Assembly (NCBI RefSeq): GCF_009760405.1
Contig: NZ_WRPP01000013.1
Coordinates: 1-64,000 of the forward strand
Length of the DNA: 64,000 nucleotides
Direction: 5' to 3'
From: Nocardia terrae
GTDB lineage: Bacteria; Actinomycetota; Actinomycetes; Mycobacteriales; Mycobacteriaceae
Below, in pieces: positions 7,684-16,178 of this stretch (positions are counted from its first letter, which is position 1; each line of letters starts with the position of its first letter). The notes beneath the pieces are model-generated. The model saw nothing but the letters and a program-made list of their open reading frames with translations, made no database searches and had not been told where the DNA came from. A program made the translations under genes and the position numbers.

Positions 7684-8733
7684 TCAGGCGCCGAACATGG
7701 CTGCCGCCTCGCGGCCGTGCTTCTGGTTGGCGGTCACGTAGGGGCGGAGGCGTTGCTCGTAGGCGGTGAACGCGGTGGTGTGGTCGCCGTTGGACTCGGC
7801 GAGGCAGGTGGCGAGGGTGTCGGCTCCGATGAGGGCTTGGGAAGTCCCCATGCCGGAAGTGGGTGCGGCGCAATAGCCGGCGTCGCCGACGAGCACGATG
7901 CGGCCCTGCGACCAGCGATCCATTTCCACCTGGCAGGCGGAGGAGAAGAGGAAGTCCGGCGCGTCGGTCATCTCCTTCAGCAGGCGCGGCACCGCCCAGC
8001 CCGCCTCGGCGAAGGCGGCGTGCACGAGTTCCTGCTGCTGGGCGCGGTCGAGCAGGTCCACCTCGGCCGATGGTGTGGCGAAGGACAGACTCACCGTCAT
8101 TCGATCGGATTCGTTGGCGCTGAACAGCAGTAGCGCGCGGCCGGGTGTGCTCTGGAGCACGACACGATGGTCGAGGCCGAGGAAGTTGGTGGTGGTGAAG
8201 CCCGCGCCGGACATGCCCAGGTGGCCGACGAACCGCGAGTGCGGCCCGAACGCGAGCCGCCGCACCGTGGAGTACACGCCGTCAGCGCCGACCACGAGGT
8301 CGAAGCCGGCGGGTTCGTGATGTTCGAACCGGACTCGCACCTCGTCGTCGGTCTGCTCGAGCTCGGTGATCGAGTCACCGAACAGGTAGCGCACCTGCTC
8401 GGCGGTGATGCGGTGCAGAATGCGGGTGAGATCCTTCTTCGGGATCTCCAGGTCGCCCGCGAACGCCTCGCTGGGCAGCTCGCCGGTCTTGTTGCCCTCG
8501 GCATCCACCAGATCCGTGCCGCGCATGTGGGTGTCGTGACCGCGCACCTCGCCCAGGATGCCCATGCCGTCGAGCACGGTGAAGGCGTCGCCGCGGAAGT
8601 CGACCGCGTATCCGCTGCCGCGCAGCGATGGCGCGCGCTCGACCACGGTCACGTCATAGCCTTGGCGGTGCAGACCGTAGGCCAGCGCCGGCCCGGCCAC
8701 GCTCGCACCGGAAATCAGAACTCGTTTACTCAT
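7684..8733 (-). CDS. FAD-dependent aromatic monooxygenase (TetX/PHBH-like) 2
   Basis: A 349-residue paralogue of the next gene in the operon: GASVAGPALAYGLHRQGY at the N-terminus, GADGVYSTVRRLAFGP mid-protein, and GDAGYCAAPTSGMGTSQAL at the GD motif. It is about 50 residues shorter at the C-terminus than its neighbour. Start ATG 8733 is taken because CTGGAG lies upstream and the Rossmann strand begins immediately. First gene of the leftward operon. Two similar but diverged monooxygenases side by side suggest sequential oxidations or different substrates. Confidence 0.88.
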   Translation of the reverse strand: MSKRVLISGASVAGPALAYGLHRQGYDVTVVERAPSLRGSGYAVDFRGDAFTVLDGMGILGEVRGHDTHMRGTDLVDAEGNKTGELPSEAFAGDLEIPKKDLTRILHRITAEQVRYLFGDSITELEQTDDEVRVRFEHHEPAGFDLVVGADGVYSTVRRLAFGPHSRFVGHLGMSGAGFTTTNFLGLDHRVVLQSTPGRALLLFSANESDRMTVSLSFATPSAEVDLLDRAQQQELVHAAFAEAGWAVPRLLKEMTDAPDFLFSSACQVEMDRWSQGRIVLVGDAGYCAAPTSGMGTSQALIGADTLATCLAESNGDHTTAFTAYEQRLRPYVTANQKHGREAAAMFGA

Positions 8734-8914
8734 TGCGCACTCCAGGTGACCGGCAGTCTGTGGGAACGGTGGATGATGAGAATCGGCCCAGCCGGTCTCT
8801 CGCCGATCAGTAAATGTCGACATCCGTTCGGTCGCCACCGCAATTCACAACTCTGCCCCGCAACCGAATTCCGTTGTCACGAAACGTAAGTACGAGGCTT
8901 TCTCCAACCTGTTG

Positions 8915-9376
8915 CTACGCAGTCATTCTCGTGCCGAGGCCGGGGAGGGGGAGGGTTGCGACCCATTCGCGGGCCATGTCATTGGCTCGGATCAGGGTCG
9001 AGGCGTCGTGGCGGGCGTGGTCGCCGACCTGGGTGGCGCCTCGAGCGGTGAGGTGGGCGGCGGCGAGTTCGCCGCCTCGGTTGAAGGAGTCGCCGTAGAC
9101 GGTGTCGCCGAGTCCGAAGACGGCGAAACGTAATCCGGTGAGGTCGGGGCGGGTGGATTCGAGGCGGGCGAAGAAAGGTTCCGCGCCAGTAGGGAGTTCG
9201 CCGTCGCCGTAGGTCGAGCAGACGATGATGTGGAAGTGGGCCGGGTCGAGATCGGCGGGGTCGAAGTCGAACATGTCCTGCATCGACACGTCGTGGGACG
9301 AAAGCTCGTCGGTGAGACTCTCCGCGACTGCTTCCGATGTACCCATTTCGGATCCGAACAGAATCGCGATGCGCAC
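8915..9376 (-). CDS. Flavodoxin (MioC/FldA-like)
   Basis: A 153-residue single-domain flavodoxin. The FMN-phosphate loop is FGSEMGTSEAVAESL at the N-terminus, followed by CSTYGDGELPTG (first isoalloxazine loop) and FGLGDTVYGDSFNRGG (second loop). It carries single electrons and often replaces ferredoxin when iron is scarce. That role is supported by an IdeR-like iron box about 20 bases upstream of the start. No partner reductase lies next to it; the downstream flavin monooxygenases use NAD(P)H directly and probably do not need it. Confidence 0.88.
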   Translation of the reverse strand: MRIAILFGSEMGTSEAVAESLTDELSSHDVSMQDMFDFDPADLDPAHFHIIVCSTYGDGELPTGAEPFFARLESTRPDLTGLRFAVFGLGDTVYGDSFNRGGELAAAHLTARGATQVGDHARHDASTLIRANDMAREWVATLPLPGLGTRMTA

Positions 9377-9396
9377 TGCTACCCCTCTCGATCGAG

Positions 9397-9414
9397 TTAC
9401 TAAGGCTACCCTAA
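9397..9414 (-). promoter_or_regulatory. IdeR/DtxR-like iron box before the flavodoxin
   Basis: On the coding strand the sequence reads TTAGGGTAGCCTTAGTAA. Compared with the actinobacterial IdeR consensus (TTAGGTTAGSCTAACCTAA), the left half is nearly perfect and the right half is weak. About 20 bases before the flavodoxin start, it is well placed for iron-dependent repression. Confidence 0.55.
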
Positions 9415-9502
9415 CTCGAGGGGAGTGGTGGTCGCTCGTGATGGGCCCAGCTCGCCCGCAGCTGACCCGCGGGCTGGACTCCGCCTTCGACCTCGGCGAG
9501 CC

Positions 9503-9826
9503 TCACATCCGGTTCTCGTCGCGGGAGGCGGAGACCGTGAAGGGGCCGATGGTGCGGTCGTAGGCGGTGCGGATCTGGGATTCGGCGTCGGTGAGGTAGT
9601 CGGCCAGTACGGTCGAGGTTCGGGGTGGTTCGGGGGTAGTCACGCAGGGCCGCGCATTCGACGATGCGGCGGCATTTGTAGACCTCGGCGATGTCGTTCG
9701 TGGTGGGGACGCGGACGAAGACGCCGCGGTTGAGTTCGTGGGTGACTAGGCGTTCTTCGATGAGGGTTCGGAAGGCTTCGCGGACGGTGTTGCGTGAAAC
9801 CTTCAGGGCCTCACAGATGCCGGGAG
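9503..9826 (-). pseudogene. Remnant of a GntR-family regulator
   Basis: The leftward strand encodes ICEALKVSRNTVREAFRTL, then IEERLVTHELNRGVFVRVP, the end of a GntR winged helix with its beta-wing, followed by the start of an FCD-like effector domain. The N-terminal helix and start codon are missing (frame broken near 9826). The effector domain shifts frame: from ~9600 the coding-like stretch (ADYLTDAESQIRTAYDR..., stop at 9503) is in another frame. It therefore cannot make a whole regulator. Confidence 0.6.
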
Positions 9827-10087
9827 CACATCGTCTCCCGATTCCTCCCCGAGGGCGACGTATTCGACGGCGGCGTAATCCAACTCCCTCGCCCCCCGAG
9901 CACCGACACCATGGAACGATTCGTCTTCGCCGTCCTCGAACTCACCGGCGGCACCCTGTTCTCCCCCCAATTCGACGGCGCGATCACCGCCAACCCCGAG
10001 CAACTGCCCCACATCCCCGACGACCTCTCACCCTGCCTGGTCGAGAGCTGGCAGCAAGTGCGGTCCCGCAGCATCGCCTCCTCGTGA
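9824..10087 (+). pseudogene. 3' remnant of an unknown gene
   Basis: About 88 codons with strong G/C third-position bias on the plus strand, ending in a normal stop at 10087. The protein (FLPEGDVFDGGVIQLPRPP..., later ERFVFAVLELTGGTLF) resembles no family I can name. There is no credible start: the frame's first codons are shared with the antisense GntR remnant. It appears to be the tail of a gene whose front was lost in the same event that truncated the GntR gene. Confidence 0.4.
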
Positions 10088-10127
10088 AACACTGGGAAGT
10101 CAGTTATCGCGTTCAGGTGAGTTCGGA

Positions 10128-11096
10128 GTGGTCGGGTTGTCGGGGGTTGAGCGGTTCGAGATTCGGGCGGGGGAGGGGGAACGCGCGGGGCAGGTGTTCG
10201 AGCGGTGGGAGGCGGGGCTGACCGAAGCGTATGTGCCGCTGGCGGTGTCGCCGCTGAGGGCGGGGGCGTTTCAGGGGTGGATCGCGTTGAGGGCGTATGA
10301 CGACATGTCGTTGTCCACTCTCGGGGCCAGTGCGCAGCGGGTGGATCGGACCAAGAGTCTGATCGCTCGGACGGACGACGAGGTGTTGCTGACCAGCATT
10401 CAGGTGGCGGGGCGCGGGCGGTTGTATCAGGACGGACGGGTTGCCGAGATCGGGCCGGGGGAGATGGCGTTCTATGACAGCACCCGGCCGTATCACTGGG
10501 AGTTCGAGGGCGATTGGGAGATGGCTGCCGCGCAGGTGCCGTTGAGCCGGTTACGGGAGCGGGCGGGGATCACCTCGGCGGAGATACCGACCGCGACCGT
10601 GATCACGCGCGACAGCCCGGGGGCGGTGGTGTCGCGGTTCCTGTACGAGCTGGCCGAGCTGCAGAACACCGCGCCCGCGCACGCCGCGGCGCTGGCCGGT
10701 TCGGCGGTGGATCTGCTCGCCTCGGCGATCACGCTGACCGCGGGTCGCGCGGTGCCCGGTGCGGCGGTCGAAACGCTGGCCAGGCGACGGGTGGTGGAGT
10801 TCATGCGGCGGCACTGCGCCGATCCCCGGCTCACGGTCGACGGGATCGCGGCGGGCTGCGGGATCTCGCGGCGGACCCTGTATCGGCTGCTCGACCAGCT
10901 CGACGACGGTCCGGCCACCATGCTGCGGCGCATGCGCGTCGAGCTGTCGTGCGAATTGCTCGTCGCGCGCGCCGATCTGCCGATCACCGCGGTCGCCCAC
11001 GCCTGCGGCTTCACCACCGAACGGCAGTTCTACCGCGCCTTCCGGATCGAGATGGGCATGACACCGGCCGCCTACCGGTCGAGCGGCTCGGCGTGA
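10128..11096 (+). CDS. AraC-family regulator with AraC-binding-like N-terminal domain
   Basis: A 322-residue regulator. Residues ~1-190 match the AraC-binding-like domain (ARTDDEVLLTSIQVAGRGRLYQDGR, MAFYDSTRPY: a cupin-like sensor). The C-terminal HTH pair includes LTVDGIAAGCGISRRTLYRLL and ITAVAHACGFTTERQFYRAFR with MTPAAYR. Start is GTG 10128. The stop codon (11094-11096) directly abuts the stop of the convergent P450, with no base between them. It probably controls the P450/acyl-AMP ligase pair (inference). Confidence 0.82.
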   Translation: MVGLSGVERFEIRAGEGERAGQVFERWEAGLTEAYVPLAVSPLRAGAFQGWIALRAYDDMSLSTLGASAQRVDRTKSLIARTDDEVLLTSIQVAGRGRLYQDGRVAEIGPGEMAFYDSTRPYHWEFEGDWEMAAAQVPLSRLRERAGITSAEIPTATVITRDSPGAVVSRFLYELAELQNTAPAHAAALAGSAVDLLASAITLTAGRAVPGAAVETLARRRVVEFMRRHCADPRLTVDGIAAGCGISRRTLYRLLDQLDDGPATMLRRMRVELSCELLVARADLPITAVAHACGFTTERQFYRAFRIEMGMTPAAYRSSGSA

Positions 11097-12593
11097 TCAC
11101 TCCCGCGCCACGGCCCGCATCATCAGCGGCTTGTCCGGCCCTCCGATGAACGAAAGCTGCGCTCGGATCGGATCATTCGTGGTCCGTCGCAGATCCAGGC
11201 GCTGGGCGACGGTGGCCATGGTCAGCACCGCCTCCATGGTCGCGAAGTTCTGCGCGATGCAGATCCGCTTGCCCGCCCCGAAGGCCAGCGACGCCTCGCG
11301 ATGCGGGCGCGTCATGTTCTCGGGCAGATAGCGTGTCGGATCGAATTCCATTGCGCGGTCCCAGACCCGGGGATTGCCGTGCACGCCGTGCAGGCTGATC
11401 ATCACCGTGGTCCCGGGCTTGATCCGATATCCCGCCAGCACGTCCTCGCGCAGCGCCACCTTGCTGGTCGCCATGACCGGCGGGTGCAGGCGCATCGTCT
11501 CCATGAAGACGGCCTTGGTCCACGGCAGCTTCTCGACATCGGCGGCGGTGGGGAGGCGCCCGCCCAGCACGGTGTCGAGCTCGTCATGGAGGCGCTTGCG
11601 GACGTCGTCGTGCTCGGCCAGCAGTTTCCACGCCCAGGTCAGCGCGGTGGCGGTGGTCTCCATGCCCGTGCCGATGAAAGTCATGAGCTCGTCCTGGATT
11701 TCGAGATCGCTGTAGCTGTGCCCGGTTTCGGGGTCGGTGGCCGCCATGAGCAGGCCGAGCAGATTGTCCGTGCGGGTGATCCGGCCCTCGCGGTGGTCGG
11801 CGATCATTCCCGCCACCGTCTTCTCGATACGGCGCAGCCCGAACATGATGTGCGGGCCCATCACCCACGCCATGGCCCGCGCGGTGCGGAGCGGTAGTCG
11901 CGAGGCGGCCTGCTTGTCCGGCTCCTCGGTGTGGCGCACCACCCAGTTCGCCAGTGACCGCAGCGGCCGGCTGGCACCGCTGACGACGCCGAAGCTGAAG
12001 AACCTGAGCAGCTGCTCGAGCTTGATGGTCGAGATCGGTCCGTTCGGGTCGGTGCCGAACATGGTGCGCGCCACGATATCCAGTGACAGCCGGATCATCT
12101 CCGCGCCCACGTCGACCGGTTCGTCCGCCTCCCACAGCCGCCGCACCGAGTCCTGCGCCGCCTCCACCATCGGCGCGTCGAACTGATCGATGGCGCTGCG
12201 CGCGAAGATCGGCTGCACCAGCCGCTGGTTGCGGCGGTGGATCCGATTGTCGCGCTGCGTCACCAGACCCTGACCGAAAACAATGGCCAGCAGGTCGAAT
12301 TCGGCGCCGTTGATGTAGCCGTCCTGATTGGTGACCAGCAGCTGCCGAACCAGTTCCGGGCTGCGCACGAGGACGAACTTCGCGATGGGCAGTCGCGCGA
12401 CCAGCACATCGTCCTGACCGGGCAGCTCGGTGGCCAGGTACTCCAGAACGGTGCGCTCGCGCACGCGCCGCGGCAGCGCCAACGCCAGCCGCCAGGATTC
12501 CCGCCAGGTCACCGGTGTGTTGTGCCAGCGCATGGGCGCGGGCAGCCATCGCGGCGGGTGTAGTTCGGTGCTTCCCATGGCCGATGCCGTCAT
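11097..12593 (-). CDS. Cytochrome P450 (long, membrane-type sequence)
   Basis: A 498-residue P450, longer than typical soluble bacterial ones (~400) and resembling the CYP4/CYP102-type branch. Seen motifs: I-helix FIGTGMETTATAL with the acid-alcohol pair replaced by ET-T, K-helix ETMRLHPP (ExxR intact), and haem loop FGAGKRICIAQNFA with the ligand Cys near residue 445. Such enzymes commonly hydroxylate fatty acids or isoprenoids. Start ATG 12593 is preferred because GGGAAG lies upstream; a second ATG at 12578 has no such site. It lies 111 bases downstream of the acyl-AMP ligase on the same strand, so an acyl substrate is plausible. Confidence 0.88.
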   Translation of the reverse strand: MTASAMGSTELHPPRWLPAPMRWHNTPVTWRESWRLALALPRRVRERTVLEYLATELPGQDDVLVARLPIAKFVLVRSPELVRQLLVTNQDGYINGAEFDLLAIVFGQGLVTQRDNRIHRRNQRLVQPIFARSAIDQFDAPMVEAAQDSVRRLWEADEPVDVGAEMIRLSLDIVARTMFGTDPNGPISTIKLEQLLRFFSFGVVSGASRPLRSLANWVVRHTEEPDKQAASRLPLRTARAMAWVMGPHIMFGLRRIEKTVAGMIADHREGRITRTDNLLGLLMAATDPETGHSYSDLEIQDELMTFIGTGMETTATALTWAWKLLAEHDDVRKRLHDELDTVLGGRLPTAADVEKLPWTKAVFMETMRLHPPVMATSKVALREDVLAGYRIKPGTTVMISLHGVHGNPRVWDRAMEFDPTRYLPENMTRPHREASLAFGAGKRICIAQNFATMEAVLTMATVAQRLDLRRTTNDPIRAQLSFIGGPDKPLMMRAVARE

Positions 12594-12704
12594 GACACTT
12601 CCCGGTGCGATCGAAAGCTGCTCACCCCGTGGGGTTTACGGTCGCATGTTACTGAAGGGTAGAGCGTCGGCGCGGGTACTTCGCGGGTTTCGAGGGTGAA
12701 CAGC

Positions 12705-14546
12705 TCAGCGGTGGACCGCCGTGCGGGTGAAGGCGCCGTTCAGGTACGCCGCGCGGCAGGCTCGCCGGGCGATCTTGCCGCTGGAGGTGCGGGGGATGGA
12801 TCCGGCGGGGACCAGCACCAGATCCCGCACGGGGACGCCGTGGCGTTGGGTCAGGGCGGCCCGCACCCGGGAGATCACCAGGTCCGGGTCCACTTTGCCG
12901 ATGCCCGCGCCGCGTTCGGCGACGATGACGAGCTGGTCGGAGTTGTCCTCGCTCGCGGCGGGGCGGTCGGAACCGGGAATCTCGTTGGCGGGCACCGAGA
13001 AGGCGGCCACGAAGCCCGGTCGCAACGCGGTGCTGGCGTCCTGGGCGGAGTGTTCGAGATCCTGCGGATAGTGGTTGCGGCCGTCGACGATCACCAGATC
13101 CTTGACCCGGCCGGTGACGTACAGCTGGCCGTCCAGGTACGCGCCGAAGTCGCCGGTACGCAGCCAGCGTGCCTCGGTGGGCACGCCGTCGGCATGGCTG
13201 TCCTCGACGAGCCTGCGCACCAGCTTGTTCCGGAAGGTCTTCACGGTCTCGTCGGGCCGATTCCAGTAGCCGACGCCGAGATTGCCGCCGTGCAGCCAGA
13301 TCTCGCCGACCGCGCCGTCGGGGCGCTCCTTCCCGGTCTCCGGATCCGCGATCACCGCCCACTGCGATCGGGCGAGGTAGCCGCAACTGACCTGTGCCAC
13401 AGCGTTTTCGCGCTCCGAGCCGACGCGCACCATGCGACCGGCATTGAGCCGCTCCCGGTCCACGTGCACCACCCGGGCGGCGACCTCGGCCTGGGTGGCC
13501 GACACGAACACGGTCGCCTCGGCCATGCCGTAGCAGGGTTTGATGGCGCTGCCGGGCAATCCGTACGGCGCGAACGCCTCGGTGAACGTGCGCATGGCCG
13601 ATACCGTCACCGGTTCGCTGCCGTTGATCAATCCGATCACCTTCGACAGGTCCAGTGCGACGCCCTCCGCGGGGCGGCCGCGGGTCGCGGCGTATTCGAA
13701 GGCGAAATTCGGTGCGGCGGAGAAGATTCCGACGTCACCGGGCTTCGCGCCGAGTTCCTTGATCCAGCGGTAGGGCCGCCGGATGAAGGCGCTCGGGGAC
13801 AGCAGGGTCAGGTAGCGGCCGCACACCATCGGCAGGATCACGCACAGCAATCCCATGTCGTGGAACAGCGGCAGCCAGGTCACGCCGCGGCAGTTCGCGT
13901 CCAGACCCAGCGCGTCGGACAGTTGCAGCAGGTTGGTGGCGACCGCGCGATGGGTGATCTCCACCCCGGCGGGCGTGCGCGTCGATCCCGACGTGTACTG
14001 CAGGTAGGCAATGGAATCCGCGGTGCTGTCGGGTCGCCGCCAGCTCGCCTCCAGGGCGGCGGGCACGGCGTCGACGGCGAGGATCCTGGGTCGCGACGCG
14101 CCCGGCCGATGGCCGTAGAACTGCCGGACCCCGGGCGCGGACCCCACCGTGGTGAGGACCACCGCGGGCGCGCTGTCGGTGAGCACCGCGCGCAGGCGAT
14201 CGGAGTGCCCGGGCTCGTCGGGGGTGAACAGCGGCACCGCGATCGCGCCCGCCGCGATGGCCGCGAAAAACGCCACCACGTAATCCAATCCGTGCGGGCA
14301 CAACACCGCCACCCGGTCGCCCGGCGCGCTCACCTGCTGGATCCGCGCCGCCACCGCGCACACCCGCAGCTGGAATTCCGACCAGGTGAGCTCGTGGTAC
14401 TCACCGTTCGACGCCCGCGAATAGTCGGCGTACCGGTACACCACGTCGTCCCCGTGCGCCGCGACCCGCTGATCGATGAGATCCATGAGCGTGGTGCTCG
14501 CCGGAATCTCGATCTCGGACTGACCGGCGAACGGGGTTTCGACCAT
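12705..14546 (-). CDS. Long-chain fatty acyl-AMP ligase (FadD32-like FAAL)
   Basis: A 613-residue ANL-superfamily ligase of the FAAL branch. It activates fatty acids as acyl-adenylates for transfer to carrier proteins instead of CoA. Motifs: YTSGSTRTPAGV (P-loop-like A3), WLPLFHDMGL (FAAL-specific), NGSEPV, KPCYGMAEATVFVS (A5), LRTGDFGAYLDGQLYVTGRVKDLVIVDGRNHYPQDLE region (A7-A8), and SSGKIARRACR (A10 Lys near the C-terminus). No polyketide synthase or acyl carrier protein lies nearby, unlike fadD32-pks13. Start ATG 14546 follows GCAGGAG by seven bases. The adjacent P450 may oxidise the activated chain. Confidence 0.88.
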   Translation of the reverse strand: MVETPFAGQSEIEIPASTTLMDLIDQRVAAHGDDVVYRYADYSRASNGEYHELTWSEFQLRVCAVAARIQQVSAPGDRVAVLCPHGLDYVVAFFAAIAAGAIAVPLFTPDEPGHSDRLRAVLTDSAPAVVLTTVGSAPGVRQFYGHRPGASRPRILAVDAVPAALEASWRRPDSTADSIAYLQYTSGSTRTPAGVEITHRAVATNLLQLSDALGLDANCRGVTWLPLFHDMGLLCVILPMVCGRYLTLLSPSAFIRRPYRWIKELGAKPGDVGIFSAAPNFAFEYAATRGRPAEGVALDLSKVIGLINGSEPVTVSAMRTFTEAFAPYGLPGSAIKPCYGMAEATVFVSATQAEVAARVVHVDRERLNAGRMVRVGSERENAVAQVSCGYLARSQWAVIADPETGKERPDGAVGEIWLHGGNLGVGYWNRPDETVKTFRNKLVRRLVEDSHADGVPTEARWLRTGDFGAYLDGQLYVTGRVKDLVIVDGRNHYPQDLEHSAQDASTALRPGFVAAFSVPANEIPGSDRPAASEDNSDQLVIVAERGAGIGKVDPDLVISRVRAALTQRHGVPVRDLVLVPAGSIPRTSSGKIARRACRAAYLNGAFTRTAVHR

Positions 14547-14633
14547 ATGCCTGCTCCTGCTGGAATGAATTCGGATGTGCAATAAAAGCTTTCACGTCCC
14601 GAACCCGCCAGGCAAAGTGTGCTGTAACTCGGT

Positions 14634-14665
14634 GAATCGGAATGTGATTGGAGTTATTCCGATTC
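14634..14665. terminator. Hairpin between gabD and the acyl-AMP ligase
   Basis: GAATCGGAAT and ATTCCGATTC form a perfect 10-bp stem with a 12-base loop, just after the gabD stop on the minus strand and before the ligase gene. No T-run follows, so it may be an intrinsic-like terminator or an operator for the ligase. Confidence 0.45.
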
Positions 14666-14679
14666 GAGGGCGAATGTCC

Positions 14680-16134
14680 CTATGGCAGCGCGATGTATTT
14701 GGTCTCCAAATATTCTTCGATGCCCTCGGTTCCGGCCTCGCGCCCCAACCCGGACTGCTTCACGCCGCCGAAGGGCGCGGCCACATCGGAGATGATGCCG
14801 CGGTTCACACCCACCATGCCCGATTCCACCGCCTCGGCGACCCGCAGCGCGCGGTCCAGATCCCGGGTGTAGATGTAGGCGGCCAAACCGAATTCGGTGT
14901 CATTGGCGGCGGCGACACCGGCGGCCTCCCCGTCGAAGCCGGTAATGGCGGCCACCGGGCCGAAGACCTCCTCGCGCAGGATGCGGGCGTCGGCGGGCAC
15001 CTCGGTCAGCACCGTCGGCTCGTAGAAGAAGCCGGGACCCGCGACCGCGGTCGCGCCGGTGGCGACCTTTGCGCCCTTGTCGATCGCGTCCTGCACCAGT
15101 TCGGCCACCGAATCCCGCTGCTTCGCACTGATCAGCGGGCCGACCTGGATTCCGTCCAGATGTCCCGGACCGATCTTCAGCCCGCGCATGCGTTCGGTCA
15201 GCCGCGCGGTGAACTCCTCGCGCACCGCGTTGTCGACATGGAATCGATTGGCGGCCGTGCACGCCTCACCGATATTGCGCATCTTCGCGGCCATCGCACC
15301 GTCCACCGCGGCGGCCAGATCGGCATCGGCGAACACCACGAACGGCGCGTTGCCGCCCAACTCCATGGAGGTGCGCAACACCCGCGAAGCCGACTGCGCG
15401 AGCAGTACCTTGCCGACCGGGGTCGAGCCGGTGAAGGTCACCTTGCGCAGCCGGTCATCGGCGAACATCGGATCGGTGAGCCGCGCCGCCTGCGATGTCG
15501 GCAGGATGGACAGCACGCCCGCGGGCAGTCCGGCCGCCGCGAAGACCTCGCCCAGCAGCAGCATGGTCAGCGGGGTCTCGGCGGCGGGCTTGACCACCAT
15601 GGTGCAGCCCGCGGCGAAGGCGGGGGCGATCTTGCGGGTGCCCATGGCCAGCGGGAAGTTCCACGGCGTGATGGCCAGCGTCGGCCCGACGGGCTGTTTG
15701 GTCACCAGGATGCGGCCGTTGCCGGACGGCGACGGGGTGTAGCGGCCGTTGATCCGCACCGCCTCCTCACCGAACCAGCGCAGGAATTCACCGCCGTAGA
15801 CCACCTCGCCCTGGGCCTCGGCCAGCGGCTTGCCCATCTCCAAGGTCATGAGCAGGGCGAAGTCGTCGCGCCGGGCCATCACCAGTTCCCAAGCGCGGCG
15901 CAGGATCTCGGCGCGCTCCCGCGCGGGGGTGGCGGCCCAGTCGGCTTGCGCGGCGACCGCGGCGTCCAGCGCGCGCATCCCGTCGGCGGGGGTGGCGTCG
16001 GCCACTTCGACCAGCACGGCACCGGTCGCCGGATCGTGCACGGGGAAGGTGCCGCCGTCGCTCGCGGGGACCTGCTCACCGCCGATCCGGAGTCCGGTCG
16101 GGACGGCAGCCAGCAGCTCGGCCACATCACGCAT
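14680..16134 (-). CDS. gabD: Succinate-semialdehyde dehydrogenase (NAD(P)+)
   Basis: A 484-residue aldehyde dehydrogenase. It oxidises succinic semialdehyde to succinate, the second step of GABA catabolism. Motifs: WNFPLAMGTRKIAPAFAAGC (substrate/NAD region), FTGSTPVGK, general-base Glu in MELGGNAP, catalytic Cys292 in GEACTAANRF, and EEVFGPVAAI near the C-terminus. Start ATG 16134 follows GAGGAG by nine bases. It lies 44 bases downstream of gabT on the same strand, so the pair is almost certainly one transcript; this context decides the call over other aldehyde dehydrogenases. Confidence 0.9.
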   Translation of the reverse strand: MRDVAELLAAVPTGLRIGGEQVPASDGGTFPVHDPATGAVLVEVADATPADGMRALDAAVAAQADWAATPARERAEILRRAWELVMARRDDFALLMTLEMGKPLAEAQGEVVYGGEFLRWFGEEAVRINGRYTPSPSGNGRILVTKQPVGPTLAITPWNFPLAMGTRKIAPAFAAGCTMVVKPAAETPLTMLLLGEVFAAAGLPAGVLSILPTSQAARLTDPMFADDRLRKVTFTGSTPVGKVLLAQSASRVLRTSMELGGNAPFVVFADADLAAAVDGAMAAKMRNIGEACTAANRFHVDNAVREEFTARLTERMRGLKIGPGHLDGIQVGPLISAKQRDSVAELVQDAIDKGAKVATGATAVAGPGFFYEPTVLTEVPADARILREEVFGPVAAITGFDGEAAGVAAANDTEFGLAAYIYTRDLDRALRVAEAVESGMVGVNRGIISDVAAPFGGVKQSGLGREAGTEGIEEYLETKYIALP

Positions 16135-16178
16135 AGCGAGTTCTCCTCTATCTCCATCGATTTCGAGCCCGGGAACGC

